Shown: one piece after another, positions 8,804 to 17,890 of the stretch
How positions within the stretch are numbered: the first letter of the stretch is position 1
Layout: every line of letters starts with the position of its first letter
NCBI GenBank assembly: GCA_964489955.1
Contig: CAZBAV010000001.1
Coordinates: 168,352 to 232,351, forward strand
Direction of reading: 5' to 3'
Length of the DNA: 64,000 nt
From: Leadbetterella sp964489955
Lineage (GTDB): Bacteria; Bacteroidota; Bacteroidia; Cytophagales; Spirosomataceae
Notes under the pieces: model-generated
The model's database searches: none
What the model saw: only the letters and a program-made list of their open reading frames with translations
What the model was told of the DNA's origin: nothing
Made by a program: the position numbers and the translations under genes

Positions 8804-10372
8804 ATGAGTAGAAGTACGATTTTGTGGGCAGATGACGAGATAGAATTATTAAAACCGTATATAGTTTTTTTAGAGCAAAAAGGTTATGACGTAACGCCTG
8901 TTCCTAGTGGTACCGATGCATTGGATTTGGTTGAAAAACAAAACTTTGATGTTATTTTTCTAGATGAAATGATGGCGGGTATGACAGGTCTTGATACCCT
9001 TGCCGAAATAAAAAAAATAAAGCCTAATATTCCGGTGGTTATGATAACCAAAAGTGAGGAAGAAAGGATTATGGAAGAAGCTATCGGTTCCAAAATTGCC
9101 GATTATTTAATTAAACCTATAAATCCGAACCAGATTTTACTGTCAGTAAAAAAGATATTAGATAACAAGAGGTTGGTGGCAGAGAAAACTAATTCTAGTT
9201 ATATGCAGGATTTCAGGCAAATTAGTATGCAGTATAATGACGAGCTAAATTTCGAAGAGTGGGTAGATATTTATAAAAAGCTTGTTTTTTGGGAGTTGGA
9301 GATAGACCGCTCTACAGATAAGTCTATGGAAGAGGTGTATCAGATGCAAAAGTCGGAGGCCAATACACGTTTTGCCGAGTTTATAGAGGATAATTATGAA
9401 GATTGGATGACCAGTCCTAATGTGAAAAAGCCGGTACTCTCTCATACTTTGCTTAAAACCAAAGTTTTCCCTAAGCTACAAGAAGGTTCGCCTTTGTTTT
9501 TTGTGCTTTTAGATAACTTCCGCTGGGATCAGTGGAAGATTTTGGAAGAAATTATTGGCGACTATTTTGTTGTGGAAGAAGATGATAGTTATTTCTCTAT
9601 CCTTCCTACCGCCACTGGCTATGCACGTAATGCAATTTTCTCCGGGCTCACGCCATTGGATATGTCCCGCCAACATCCCGATCTATGGGTAACTGATGAA
9701 GGCGATAATGAAGAAGGTCTCAATAAAAACGAAGAAGAGTTCCTTCGTAGACATCTAAAAAAAGCTAATCTCAACATTCCGTTTAGCTTCCATAAAATAC
9801 TAAATAATAACCAAACCAAGAGCCTTGTAGATGGCTTTAATAATCTGTTAAAGAATGATTTGGTAGTGGTAGTGTTTAACTTTATAGATATGTTATCACA
9901 TGCTCGTACAGATATGGCAGTTATTAAAGAACTGGCTCCTGATGAGGCAGCTTACCGTTCTATAACTAAGTCATGGATAGAGCATTCGCAGATCTTGGAT
10001 TTCTTTAAATTAGTGGCCTCTAAGGGCGGGCGTTTGGTAGTGACAACAGACCATGGTATGGTAAAAGTACGAAACGCAAAAAGGATTGTGGGAGATAGGA
10101 ATGTAAATACAAATTTAAGATACAAGCAGGGAAAAAATCTTAATTTAGATGATAAGGCAGATTTTGTGATTGAGGTGCGTAAACCTGAAAACTATAAATT
10201 ACCTAGTCCTAATTTATCTACGTCGTATTTCTTTACTACTAATGATTATTTCTTCGCGTACCCAAATAATTATAACTACTATGTGAGTCACTATAAGGAT
10301 ACGTTCCAGCATGGCGGAGTATCTTTGGAGGAAATGATTATACCAATCTGCTATTTAAAAGCGAAACAGTAG
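8804..10372 (+). CDS. porX: Type IX secretion response regulator / phosphatase PorX
   Basis: Regulator of the type IX secretion system, the Bacteroidota outer-membrane export and gliding machinery. In 522 residues, an N-terminal receiver domain (1-120) has the acidic pair D10-D11, phosphoacceptor D54 (VIFLDEMM) and K104 (YLIKPINPN). After a helical linker comes a PglZ/alkaline phosphatase-type domain (about 210-520). That domain has LLDNFRWDQW, a nucleophile region PTATGYARN, VVTTDHGMVKV and QHGGVSLEEMIIP as probable metal-binding segments. PorX family members are known to act with the kinase PorY and an ECF sigma factor; neither is encoded here. Confidence 0.95.
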   Translation: MSRSTILWADDEIELLKPYIVFLEQKGYDVTPVPSGTDALDLVEKQNFDVIFLDEMMAGMTGLDTLAEIKKIKPNIPVVMITKSEEERIMEEAIGSKIADYLIKPINPNQILLSVKKILDNKRLVAEKTNSSYMQDFRQISMQYNDELNFEEWVDIYKKLVFWELEIDRSTDKSMEEVYQMQKSEANTRFAEFIEDNYEDWMTSPNVKKPVLSHTLLKTKVFPKLQEGSPLFFVLLDNFRWDQWKILEEIIGDYFVVEEDDSYFSILPTATGYARNAIFSGLTPLDMSRQHPDLWVTDEGDNEEGLNKNEEEFLRRHLKKANLNIPFSFHKILNNNQTKSLVDGFNNLLKNDLVVVVFNFIDMLSHARTDMAVIKELAPDEAAYRSITKSWIEHSQILDFFKLVASKGGRLVVTTDHGMVKVRNAKRIVGDRNVNTNLRYKQGKNLNLDDKADFVIEVRKPENYKLPSPNLSTSYFFTTNDYFFAYPNNYNYYVSHYKDTFQHGGVSLEEMIIPICYLKAKQ

Positions 10373-10375
10373 TTC

Positions 10376-11047
10376 TTAAAAGGAAAGATCTTTTATGTGC
10401 CCCTTTTCGCAGTAGATAGTGCGTTTGGGGTATCTTTCTATTAAGTCAAGCTCATGAGTAGCCATGAGTACGGCCGTTTTGTAGTCCTTGTTTATCTTAA
10501 AAAACAGCTTTAGGATTTCTACGGACTTTTCGGGGTCAAGATTTCCTGTAGGCTCATCGGCCATCAAGATTTCGGGTTCATTAAGAAGAGCACGGGCAAT
10601 AGCTATACGCTGTTGCTCTCCACCGGAAAGCTGGTGCGGCATTTTCTTTAGGACATCTGGTAAACCTACCATGTCCAGTACTTCGTTTACACGATTGTCT
10701 ATTCCTTCGTTACGTTCCATGGCTTGCATGAAGAACTTAAGGTTTTGGTAGACATTACGGTCTGTAAGAAGTTGAAAATCTTGGAAAATGATACCGATTT
10801 TCCTACGTAAATAGGGGACTTGTTTATGGGTGATTGTTTCCAGACTAAAACCAGCAACAACGCCTGAGCCTTTTTCCAGCCACAAGTCTGCATACAAGGT
10901 TTTTAATAGAGAGCTTTTGCCGCTGCCTGTTTTCCCAATAAGGTAAACGAATTCACCTTTATTAATCTCAAAATTTACGTCAGACAGCACCAGGCTGTCT
11001 TTTTGATAAATATCTGCGTTGGATATGGAAATAACAGGTTCTGACAT
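10376..11047 (-). CDS. ftsE: ABC transporter ATP-binding protein, FtsE type
   Basis: A 223-residue ATPase with all ABC motifs: Walker A GKTGSGKSSLLK (about 37-48), Q-loop FQDFQLL, signature LSGGEQQRIAIARALL (about 139) and Walker B ILMADEPTGNLDP. Length and sequence fit FtsE, the cytoplasmic partner of FtsX in division; the same motifs also fit LolD-like ATPases. It ends 3 nt from the convergent porX stop and lies 5 nt downstream of the transaldolase-like gene. Confidence 0.88.
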   Translation of the reverse strand: MSEPVISISNADIYQKDSLVLSDVNFEINKGEFVYLIGKTGSGKSSLLKTLYADLWLEKGSGVVAGFSLETITHKQVPYLRRKIGIIFQDFQLLTDRNVYQNLKFFMQAMERNEGIDNRVNEVLDMVGLPDVLKKMPHQLSGGEQQRIAIARALLNEPEILMADEPTGNLDPEKSVEILKLFFKINKDYKTAVLMATHELDLIERYPKRTIYCEKGHIKDLSF

Positions 11048-11052
11048 ACCTA

Positions 11053-11712
11053 CTATTTTTGGTTACCTTTTGCGTAATCTTCTAAGAATTTTGCTAAACC
11101 GGAGTCCGTAAGTGGATGGTTTAGAAGTGCTAAAATTGCGGAAAGCGGGCCAGTCATAACGTCAGCACCGATTTTTGCACAACCTAAGATATGCATTGGG
11201 TGTCTTACAGAAGCAGCAAGTATCTCTGTAGCATAACCATAGTTATCATATATCAAGCGGATGTCTTCTATAAGGGTAAGGCCATCTGTGCTTATATCAT
11301 CTAATCTTCCAACAAATGGAGAAACATAAGTAGCACCTGCTTTAGCTGCTAATAGAGCTTGTCCGGCTGTAAATACTAAAGTACAGTTTGTTTTAATTCC
11401 TCTTTCCGAGAAGTATTTTATAGCTTTTACTCCATCTTTTGTCATTGGAATTTTCACTACAATCTGGTCATGAAGTTTCACTAACTCTTGACCTTCTTTT
11501 ATCATGCCGTCGAAGTCTGTAGAGATAACTTCGGCACTTACATCTCCCGTAACAATCTTACAAATCTCTTTGTAATGATTTTTTATATTCTCTTCTCCAG
11601 TGATACCTTCTTTGGCCATTAAGGAAGGATTAGTAGTTACTCCGTCAAGTACACCTAAATCCTGAGCTTCTTTAATATCTTTAAGGCTAGCGGTATCAAT
11701 AAAAAATTTCAT
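11053..11712 (-). CDS. fsa: Transaldolase-like fructose-6-phosphate aldolase
   Basis: A 219-residue class I aldolase of the short transaldolase/FSA (MipB) group. It begins MKFFIDTASLKDIKEA and has GVTTNPSLMAKEG (about 24-36), the Schiff-base lysine in VVKIPMT (about 84-90) and NCTLVFTAGQALLAAKAGA (about 110). The short form may act as a transaldolase in the pentose phosphate pathway or as a fructose-6-phosphate aldolase; sequence alone does not decide. ftsE follows after 5 nt. Confidence 0.9.
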   Translation of the reverse strand: MKFFIDTASLKDIKEAQDLGVLDGVTTNPSLMAKEGITGEENIKNHYKEICKIVTGDVSAEVISTDFDGMIKEGQELVKLHDQIVVKIPMTKDGVKAIKYFSERGIKTNCTLVFTAGQALLAAKAGATYVSPFVGRLDDISTDGLTLIEDIRLIYDNYGYATEILAASVRHPMHILGCAKIGADVMTGPLSAILALLNHPLTDSGLAKFLEDYAKGNQK

Positions 11713-11743
11713 ATTATATAATTAAGGAAAATGTTAGGCAAAA

Positions 11744-11828
11744 AAAATGGCAAATTCACCGCTACAACCGCCTACCCTTGCTACCTTCCGGTCCTGGGGG
11801 ATTCAGCAGGAGCTGGTAATTTGCCACC
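11744..11828 (-). ncRNA. ffs: Small SRP RNA (4.5S type)
   Basis: The minus strand carries the SRP domain IV hairpin: CCAGGACCGGAAGGTAGCAA with its complementary arm (AGCTCCTGCTG) upstream. The outer helix closes with GGCAAATT at the 5' side and AATTTGCC at the 3' side, followed by a run of T. This is the roughly 80-nt bacterial form without an Alu domain. The ends are estimated to within a few nucleotides. Confidence 0.93.
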
Positions 11829-11829
11829 A

Positions 11830-11860
11830 CAAAAGTAGGGCTTTTTTTTGGTCTTGCAAA
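11830..11860 (-). promoter_or_regulatory. Promoter of the SRP RNA
   Basis: On the minus strand TTTG (11860-11857), a 19-nt spacer and TACTTTTG (11837-11830) give a perfect Bacteroidota -33/-7 promoter. The predicted start lies at the first bases of the SRP RNA. Confidence 0.8.
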
Positions 11861-11987
11861 CTTAGGTCTTGATTTATTTTGAGTATTTTCGAGTTAAACT
11901 TTTGGGGAGGAGATTTCGTTTGTTTTTGTAGGTGATTTTGTCCAAGGCCTGATACTCGAGTTAAGGGAGAGTTTATCATAAACATCT

Positions 11988-12461
11988 ATGAAGTTATTAA
12001 TATTTTACATGACATTTTGTATTTCATTAATATTTATGTCTTGGATTCTAGGATTTGTTTTTACCGCAGTGGTAGGAAAGTCTGATTATTATAAAAGGGA
12101 GTTGTCAAATTTGAATTTTATAAAAAGTGAAAAGCTTAATTTTTTGTTGGGAGTTGGGCTTGTAAAGTGGCTTGTTAAAAACACGTTCTTAGGGATTTTC
12201 AATCAAAAGATTAAAATAAGCAGCAAAGGAAGTGTCTCTGACTTATATGCCTTGCGAATAGAGATGACCAGAGCTGAAATAGGCCATTTATTTGGCTTTG
12301 TAGTACTGTTCGTTTTTGCTGTTTTAAAAATAGTGAATCAGGAATACCTGTTTGCATCAATAATTTTAGTAGTAAATTGTTTTATGAATTTATACCCTGC
12401 ATTATTGCAACAGCAGAATAAAAGACGGATTGACAAGCTGCTTATGAGATTTCAAGGATAG
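11988..12461 (+). CDS. CrtO-like small membrane protein
   Basis: A 157-residue protein with one N-terminal helix (about 3-28) and two C-terminal helices (about 100-120 and 125-142). Between them is a polar stretch ending in LRIEMTRAEIGHLFGF. The late motif NLYPALLQQQNKRRIDKL resembles the N-YP-QRYNRxR ending of the glycosyl-4,4'-diaponeurosporenoate acyltransferase (CrtO) family. No carotenoid genes lie nearby, so the reaction is not assignable. It is 96 nt before uvrC on the same strand. Confidence 0.5.
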   Translation: MKLLIFYMTFCISLIFMSWILGFVFTAVVGKSDYYKRELSNLNFIKSEKLNFLLGVGLVKWLVKNTFLGIFNQKIKISSKGSVSDLYALRIEMTRAEIGHLFGFVVLFVFAVLKIVNQEYLFASIILVVNCFMNLYPALLQQQNKRRIDKLLMRFQG

Positions 12462-12557
12462 AAATCTGATTTTTTAAAATACAACTGTTAATACTACTGT
12501 GGTAAAATGGCGTTCTGAGTTAAAATTCCTAAAAAATACGCCAATGCATTTTCCGAT

Positions 12558-14375
12558 ATGAGTGATCTAATAAAGTTTGATTATAAATCTATATTGCCCC
12601 TGCTGCCATCTGAGCCGGGGGTGTATAAGTATTTTAGTAAAGAAGGTGATATTATTTATGTAGGAAAAGCTAAGAATCTAAAGAACCGAATTAGCAGTTA
12701 TTTCTACAATTTTGAACGAGCGGAGAAGAAAACCCAGAAACTGGTTTTAAGTATTGTTAAGTTAGAGTATACTATTGTACCTACAGAATGGGACGCCCTA
12801 TTGTTAGAAAATAATCTTATTAAGGAGCATCAGCCCAAATATAATATTTTATTACGTGATGATAAGACCTATCCATATGTGTGTGTAACCAACGAGCGTT
12901 TCCCGAGGGTGGTCTCTACGCGAAGGATAGAAGATAGGGATAAAGGAAAAATGTACGGGCCCTATGTGAGTGCCAAACCTATGTATGCTTTACTGGATAT
13001 GTTTTCACAGCTGTATACAATCCGGACTTGTAAATACAATCTAAGCCAGGAGAATATAGATGCCCAAAAATATAAGGTTTGTTTAGAATACCATATTGGT
13101 AACTGTAAAGGGCCTTGTGTAGGCTTACAAACGGAAGTAGAGTATTTAAAGGAAATAGAGCAGGTACACGATATATTAAAAGGTAATTTATCTCCCGCTA
13201 AGAAATATTTTCAGGAGAACATGGCGTTTTCTGCCCAAAAGATGGCGTTTGTAGAAGCCCACAATTTTAAGCAGAAATTAGACTTTCTGGATTCATACCA
13301 AGCCAAAGCGACTGTAGTAACTCCCACGATAAATGATGCAGATGTCTTTACTATTCAGTCTGATGAGTCTTTTGGCTATGTAAACTACCTTAAAATTGTT
13401 AATGGTGCTATAATTCGTACCCAAACACTGGAAGTAAAAAAGAGACTTGAAGAAAGTGATGAAGAGATTCTTGCACTAGTGATGTTTGATCTTAGAAATA
13501 CCTATGAAAGCAAAACAAAGGAAATTATTTCTAATATTAAGCCAGATATAGATTTCAAAGCCAATATTGCAGTACCTCAAGTTGGGGATAAAAAGAAGCT
13601 TGTGGAGATGTCTCTCAGAAATGTAATTTTTTATAGGCATGAGAAAGCAGAGAAAGAGGCGATAGCAAAAAGTGGCAATAATAATAAACGTGATAGGGTA
13701 CTTATCAAGCTAAAACAAGATTTGCATTTACCTACTTTGCCCAGACATATAGAGTGTTTTGATAATTCTAATATTCAAGGTACTAATCCTGTATCGGCTA
13801 TGGTGTGCTTTATAAACGGTCAGCCTTCGCCTAAAAACTATCGGCATTTTATTCCTAAAACGGTGGTAGGACCAGATGATTTTGCCACAATGCGGGAAGT
13901 AGTGGGGCGTAGATACCAAAGATTGTTAGAAAACGGTAATCCTATGCCTGATTTGATAATTGTGGATGGAGGAAAAGGTCAGTTGTCTTCAGCTTGTGCT
14001 GCACTTAAGGAGTTAGGTCTGTATGGGAAGGTGCCAATCATTGGTATTGCTAAAAGGTTAGAAGAGATTTATTTCCCGGAAGATACTCTTCCTGTTTATA
14101 TAGATAAGAAGTCTGAATCACTTAAGCTCATACAAAGGTGCAGGGATGAAGCCCACCGCTTCGGTATTACTCACCACCGAAACCGACGCTCAAAAAATTT
14201 CTTGGTTTCCAGTTTGGAGTCCGCTCCAGGTATCGGGAAAACTACTGCAACCAAAGTTTTGGCTCATTTTAAGTCTATTGCCAACATTAAGGCTGCTTCA
14301 GAAGAGGAGTTGGTGCAAGTGTTGGGCAAAGATAAAGCCCGACGTATCCGTGAGTTTCTGGATAGTGAAAGTTGA
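12558..14375 (+). CDS. uvrC: Excinuclease ABC subunit C
   Basis: Dual-incision nuclease of nucleotide excision repair. The 605-residue protein has the usual architecture. A GIY-YIG domain (about 15-95: EPGVYKYFSKEGDIIYVGKA) makes the 3' cut. A cysteine-containing segment (about 155-200) is followed by a UVR-like helical pair (about 200-245) for UvrB. An RNase H-like domain (about 375-530: ECFDNSNIQGTNPVSAMVCF, LIIVDGGKGQL) makes the 5' cut. Tandem helix-hairpin-helix motifs (SAPGIGKTTATKVLAHF) close the protein. No frame damage is seen. Confidence 0.97.
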   Translation: MSDLIKFDYKSILPLLPSEPGVYKYFSKEGDIIYVGKAKNLKNRISSYFYNFERAEKKTQKLVLSIVKLEYTIVPTEWDALLLENNLIKEHQPKYNILLRDDKTYPYVCVTNERFPRVVSTRRIEDRDKGKMYGPYVSAKPMYALLDMFSQLYTIRTCKYNLSQENIDAQKYKVCLEYHIGNCKGPCVGLQTEVEYLKEIEQVHDILKGNLSPAKKYFQENMAFSAQKMAFVEAHNFKQKLDFLDSYQAKATVVTPTINDADVFTIQSDESFGYVNYLKIVNGAIIRTQTLEVKKRLEESDEEILALVMFDLRNTYESKTKEIISNIKPDIDFKANIAVPQVGDKKKLVEMSLRNVIFYRHEKAEKEAIAKSGNNNKRDRVLIKLKQDLHLPTLPRHIECFDNSNIQGTNPVSAMVCFINGQPSPKNYRHFIPKTVVGPDDFATMREVVGRRYQRLLENGNPMPDLIIVDGGKGQLSSACAALKELGLYGKVPIIGIAKRLEEIYFPEDTLPVYIDKKSESLKLIQRCRDEAHRFGITHHRNRRSKNFLVSSLESAPGIGKTTATKVLAHFKSIANIKAASEEELVQVLGKDKARRIREFLDSES

Positions 14376-14640
14376 GGTTGGCTTTGATTTCAGGAGGATT
14401 AATCCTATTTTTTTCTGAAACCCGAATTAGGCTTTAGAATATTTATCGCACTCAAATGCTACTTCATATAAACTAGACAAAACCATAGTTCTATGCGTCT
14501 TGCGGTATCTATTTTGTAAGATTTCGTTTCTTGCTAATGCACAATTTGAGGTGAATTTTAATAACCTCAGTTCGGTTGTTAATATGTTGATTAACAGTGA
14601 AAAACACATAGAAACATAGAAAAAAAATATTTTTTGAGTA

Positions 14641-14699
14641 AGTATAGACAGCTGAAGCTGTTCACATATACTGAAGCTATGCTTCAGTATATGTATACT
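14641..14699. repeat. Nested inverted-repeat structure
   Basis: The core catatactgaagc-tat-gcttcagtatatg (14665-14693) is a perfect 13-bp stem with a 3-nt loop. It extends one pair on each side and is framed by agtata/tatact at 14641-14646 and 14694-14699. A small second hairpin (cagctgaagctg, 14649-14660) repeats the ctgaagc motif. There is no T-run directly after it, so it is not a typical intrinsic terminator. Confidence 0.7.
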
Positions 14700-14783
14700 T
14701 TATTATTGCTGATTTATAGATATTTAAATCTAGGCATCTATATGGTTTTAATCGAACTCTGGTTAATAATTCATTATCACAAT

Positions 14784-14812
14784 AAAGGCCGCCTCAACTA
14801 GAGGCGGCCTTT
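14784..14812. terminator. Bidirectional terminator hairpin
   Basis: aaaggccgcctc and gaggcggccttt pair perfectly (12 bp) around a 5-nt loop. It is placed 25 nt after the minus-strand dehydrogenase stop and serves the convergent genes. Confidence 0.85.
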
Positions 14813-14837
14813 GACGTGTACATAACTAGATTAGGAA

Positions 14838-15976
14838 TTACTTTTTCGGAATTACTCTCACAATTCTTCCCGGGCCTTCCAGCGATATATAGATGTAGCC
14901 GTCTGAGCCCTGTATTACGTCTCTTACACGACCAATGTTTGTAAATGCGTCTTCTTCTATTGCCTTTCCATTTTCAAAACGTATCCGTGATACTTTGTCA
15001 AGAGCAAGACCTCCAGCCAAAAGGCTTCCTTTCCAGTTTGGATAAATATCAGAAGTTATGTAGGCAAGACCACATGCACCTATAGATGGAGTCCATTGAT
15101 GCTTAGGCTCCTCGTACCCTTNNNNNNNNNNCCTTCGTGTTTTTTGCCAGAAATGTCTACCTCGTCATAGTTCACTCCGTAAGAAACTATAGGCCATCCG
15201 TAATTTAAACCAGGTTTAACCAGATTTAACTCATCGCCACCTCTTGGGCCATGTTCTGTCTCCCAAATTTCATTGGTAGCTGGATTTAAAGCCAAACCTT
15301 GCGGGTTTCTATGGCCATAAGAATATAAAGTAGTAGGTTCAGTGTTTCCTGGCAAGATGGGGTTGTCGGCCGGGATTCTAGCATCGTCTGTCATGCGGTG
15401 TACTTTACCCCAAGATTCTGTTACATTTTGGGAGTTTAGATTAGGAGAGTCTGCCCCTCCGCGGCTTTCGGCTCCACCTTCGCCAACGCTCCAGAATAGA
15501 AATCCATTGTTATCAAATACTATGCGGCTACCGTTGTGCCCACGCCATTTATTAGTAGCAGATGTGGTATGCATGGTTTCTATCTCAACCATCGCATTGT
15601 CTTTTATTTTAAATCGGATAAGTTTCATGTGGGCATTGTCTCCCGCATTTTCTAAGTATGTGGTATATATCCAGCCATTCTCTTCGTATTTTGGATGTAG
15701 CGTAATGTCTAATAAACCACCTTGGCTCTCGAAAGCCACTTTAGGCACTCCGCTTATTTCGGTTACTTTTCCGCCAGAAAGGATACAAATCTTGCCCGAT
15801 CTCTCGGTGAAAATCAAATCTCCATTTGGTAGTACTTTCATACCCCAGATTCCGCCTCGGTCAGTAACTAGGGTTTCTGTAGTATATTGATTATCTGTAG
15901 AAGATATACTACTCTGCTCTTTCTTACAAGATAGTAAAACAAAAGAAAGGGCAATAGCCAAAGTAAGATGTCTCAT
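14838..15976 (-). CDS. PQQ-dependent aldose sugar dehydrogenase, lipoprotein (broken by N run)
   Basis: Sorbosone/aldose dehydrogenase family (YliI/Asd-like beta-propeller), oxidising sugars in the periplasm with PQQ. A lipoprotein signal (LSFVLLSCKKEQ) precedes the propeller. Seen blocks are WGMKVLPNGDLIFTERSGKI, KWRGHNGSR (probable catalytic histidine) and EHGPRGGDELN. Ten N at 15122-15131 split the frame. Removing them with a 4-nt overlap of the flanks restores GKKHEGYEEPKHQWTPS, matching GKKHDGYEEPLHQWTPS of the paralogue at 19452-20579. The gene is therefore probably intact at about 376 residues, and the gap is an assembly artefact. Confidence 0.9.
15122..15131. other. Assembly gap (10 N) inside sugar dehydrogenase
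   Basis: The left flank ends in ccctt and the right flank begins ccttcgtg. Merging the shared cctt restores the reading frame and the family sequence, so probably no bases are missing. Confidence 0.9.
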
Positions 15977-16329
15977 AATGTTAGTTTTTTTGTAAAATTA
16001 AGAATGCCTCACTACAAACATCTGGTTCAGCTGTTTTTTTTATCCATGAAACGAGGTATTGAATTACAATCCCCCAAGTTTTATGGTTTCAGCCGTAATT
16101 TGGGATTTATAATGTTATGGTCTTTAGGTAAGTGGATTTCTCCTGAAATTTAGATATCCAGGTTAAAATCTATTATAAAGAAGAAGGGCTTTATCTATCC
16201 CGAAGAGATTCAAGGGGCGTATAACCAGTGGAAAATATGGAAAGGCATATAGTAGCCATAACATTGCCTTCCATACTTAGATATTCCCAAAAAAAGAACG
16301 AGAGCAAAAAGGGATAAAACCTATTTGCT
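15977..16329. other. Intergenic region upstream of sugar dehydrogenase
   Basis: 353 nt between the dehydrogenase start and the csp stop, both minus strand. No gene, RNA or clear hairpin is recognised. The sequence should hold the dehydrogenase promoter and the csp terminator, but I could not point to either. Confidence 0.5.
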
Positions 16330-16761
16330 TTATGCCTTACTGACATTTATAGCCACCAGACCTCTTTCTCTTTTTTCCATTTCGAAACTCACCTTGTCTC
16401 CAACTTTTATAGGTTCATTAAGGTCACTGCTATGTACGAATACTTTTTCTTGCGTTTTTTGCTCTACAATGAAGCCAAACCCTTTTTCACTAAAAAATGA
16501 CACTGTTCCTTTTTTAGTAGGGTCTTCTTGTATAACCGGTGCCGCACCTAATTGTATACTGTCCAGTTCTATTTCTACCCTGTTACTCAAATCTTGAGGT
16601 ACAGATGTGAAGTTTCCAAACTCATCTACATAGACAATCATGTCACTTAAGCCTTTGCCTTTGTTGTTTTGGGTTTTACGTTCTTCCCTCAATTCTGCTT
16701 TCTGTTGCTTTTTCTTCGCTTTCTTCTTTATGTTTTCTTTTTTCGAGAAGGTTTCACTCAT
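16330..16761 (-). CDS. Cold-shock domain protein with basic N-terminal extension
   Basis: A 143-residue RNA-binding protein. The N-terminus (about 1-40) is strongly charged (KKENIKKKAKKKQQKAELRE), like an unstructured RNA-binding tail. A linker (45-80) precedes a cold-shock domain (about 82-143) with KGTVSFFSEKGFGFIVEQ (RNP1-like KGFGFI) and EKVFVHSSDL (RNP2-like VFVHSS). The ATG is one nucleotide after the rhlE stop (taa-t-atg), so the two are translationally coupled. This points to joint work on structured RNA, probably at low temperature. Confidence 0.88.
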   Translation of the reverse strand: MSETFSKKENIKKKAKKKQQKAELREERKTQNNKGKGLSDMIVYVDEFGNFTSVPQDLSNRVEIELDSIQLGAAPVIQEDPTKKGTVSFFSEKGFGFIVEQKTQEKVFVHSSDLNEPIKVGDKVSFEMEKRERGLVAINVSKA

Positions 16762-16762
16762 A

Positions 16763-17890
16763 TTATTTTGCTTCTTTGGTTACTATTTTGGCACCGGTTA
16801 GTTTTTGGATAGCCTTAAGATAAGGTTCTTCTTCCTTGTCACAGAAAGAAACGGCAACGCCTTCCTGTCCTGCACGGCCTGTCCGACCTATCCTATGTAC
16901 ATATGTTTCCGGTATGTTTGGTATATCATAATTAACTACGTGTGGTAGTTCGTCTATATCTATACCTCTTGCAGCAATATCAGTAGCTATTAAAACACTA
17001 ATTTTGCTGTTTTTAAATTGTTCTAAGGCTCTTTGCCTTGCATTTTGAGACTTATTTCCATGTATAGCTGCCGCAAGGATGTCTCTTTTGGCCAGCTGCT
17101 TCACAAGTTTGTCTGCCCCGTGTTTAGTACGTGTAAAAACCAAAGAACGTGGTATAGCTTCGCTTTTCAATATATCTACAAGTAAATCTGTCTTTTTAGA
17201 TTTGTCTATAAAATACACCGACTGTCCCACGGTTTTGGCTGTAGATGATACAGGATTTACGCTTATTTCTACAGGCTTATGCAAGATAGTGTTGGCGAAT
17301 TTACGAGCACTGTCTGGCATTGTAGCCGAAAAGAATAGGGTTTGCTTTCTATTCTTTAAGTAAGTAAGTATCCTTTTTACATCATGTATGAAACCCATAT
17401 CCAACATACGGTCGGCTTCATCCAAAACTAATATTTCTACTTTTGTAATATCAAGTAGTCTCTGCTGCATTAAATCTAATAACCTCCCAGGGGTAGCTAT
17501 TAGGATGTCTATACCTCTTTTAAGAGCATTTACCTGAGCCACTTGAGATATTCCCCCAAAAATACACAATGTTTTTATTTTTAGGTTTTTACCGTATATT
17601 TTAAAATTCTCGTCTATCTGTATGGCAAGTTCACGAGTAGGGGTAAGCACCAATGTTTTTATACCTCCTCTGCCCGGGTTTGTGGTGTGCATATTCTGTA
17701 ATATAGGAATAGCAAATGCTGCTGTTTTTCCTGTTCCAGTTTGGGCACACCCTATAACATCCTGTCCCTTCAGAATATGTGGGGCAACCTTTGCTTGAAT
17801 TTCTGTTGGTTGGTTGTAGCCAGCTTCCTTTATAGCCTCTAAAATTGGGTTTGCCAGTCCTAAGCTGTCAAAACTTTTTATTTCATTCAT
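16763..17890 (-). CDS. rhlE: DEAD-box RNA helicase, RhlE type
   Basis: ATP-dependent RNA helicase of 375 residues, a helicase core with almost no C-terminal tail. Motifs in order: Q-motif around QPTEIQ (27-32), motif I AQTGTGKT (about 49), PTRELAIQ, TPGRLLD, DEAD (about 153), SAT (about 185), LVFTRTKHGADKL, and motif VI HRIGRTGRAG (about 336). The missing basic tail may be supplied in trans by the coupled cold-shock protein. The gene has a leader of about 130 nt if the -7 element at 18030-18037 is used. Confidence 0.94.
   Translation of the reverse strand: MNEIKSFDSLGLANPILEAIKEAGYNQPTEIQAKVAPHILKGQDVIGCAQTGTGKTAAFAIPILQNMHTTNPGRGGIKTLVLTPTRELAIQIDENFKIYGKNLKIKTLCIFGGISQVAQVNALKRGIDILIATPGRLLDLMQQRLLDITKVEILVLDEADRMLDMGFIHDVKRILTYLKNRKQTLFFSATMPDSARKFANTILHKPVEISVNPVSSTAKTVGQSVYFIDKSKKTDLLVDILKSEAIPRSLVFTRTKHGADKLVKQLAKRDILAAAIHGNKSQNARQRALEQFKNSKISVLIATDIAARGIDIDELPHVVNYDIPNIPETYVHRIGRTGRAGQEGVAVSFCDKEEEPYLKAIQKLTGAKIVTKEAK

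Larger units (their letters stand above)
14376..14837. other. Intergenic region between convergent uvrC and sugar dehydrogenase genes
   Basis: 462 nt without a supported gene. It holds a 12-nt palindrome just after uvrC (aggattaatcct, 14394-14405), the nested hairpin at 14641-14699 and a terminator at 14784-14812. A 60-codon minus-strand frame here has no recognisable ribosome-binding site or protein pattern. Confidence 0.6.

Noticed and set aside
14427..14609. 60-codon minus-strand frame after uvrC
   Set aside because: No ribosome-binding site, no recognisable composition or family, and it lies next to hairpin-rich noncoding sequence.
15968..16153. 61-codon plus-strand frame between the sugar dehydrogenase and csp
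   Set aside because: It overlaps the start of the dehydrogenase on the other strand and shows no protein-like pattern.
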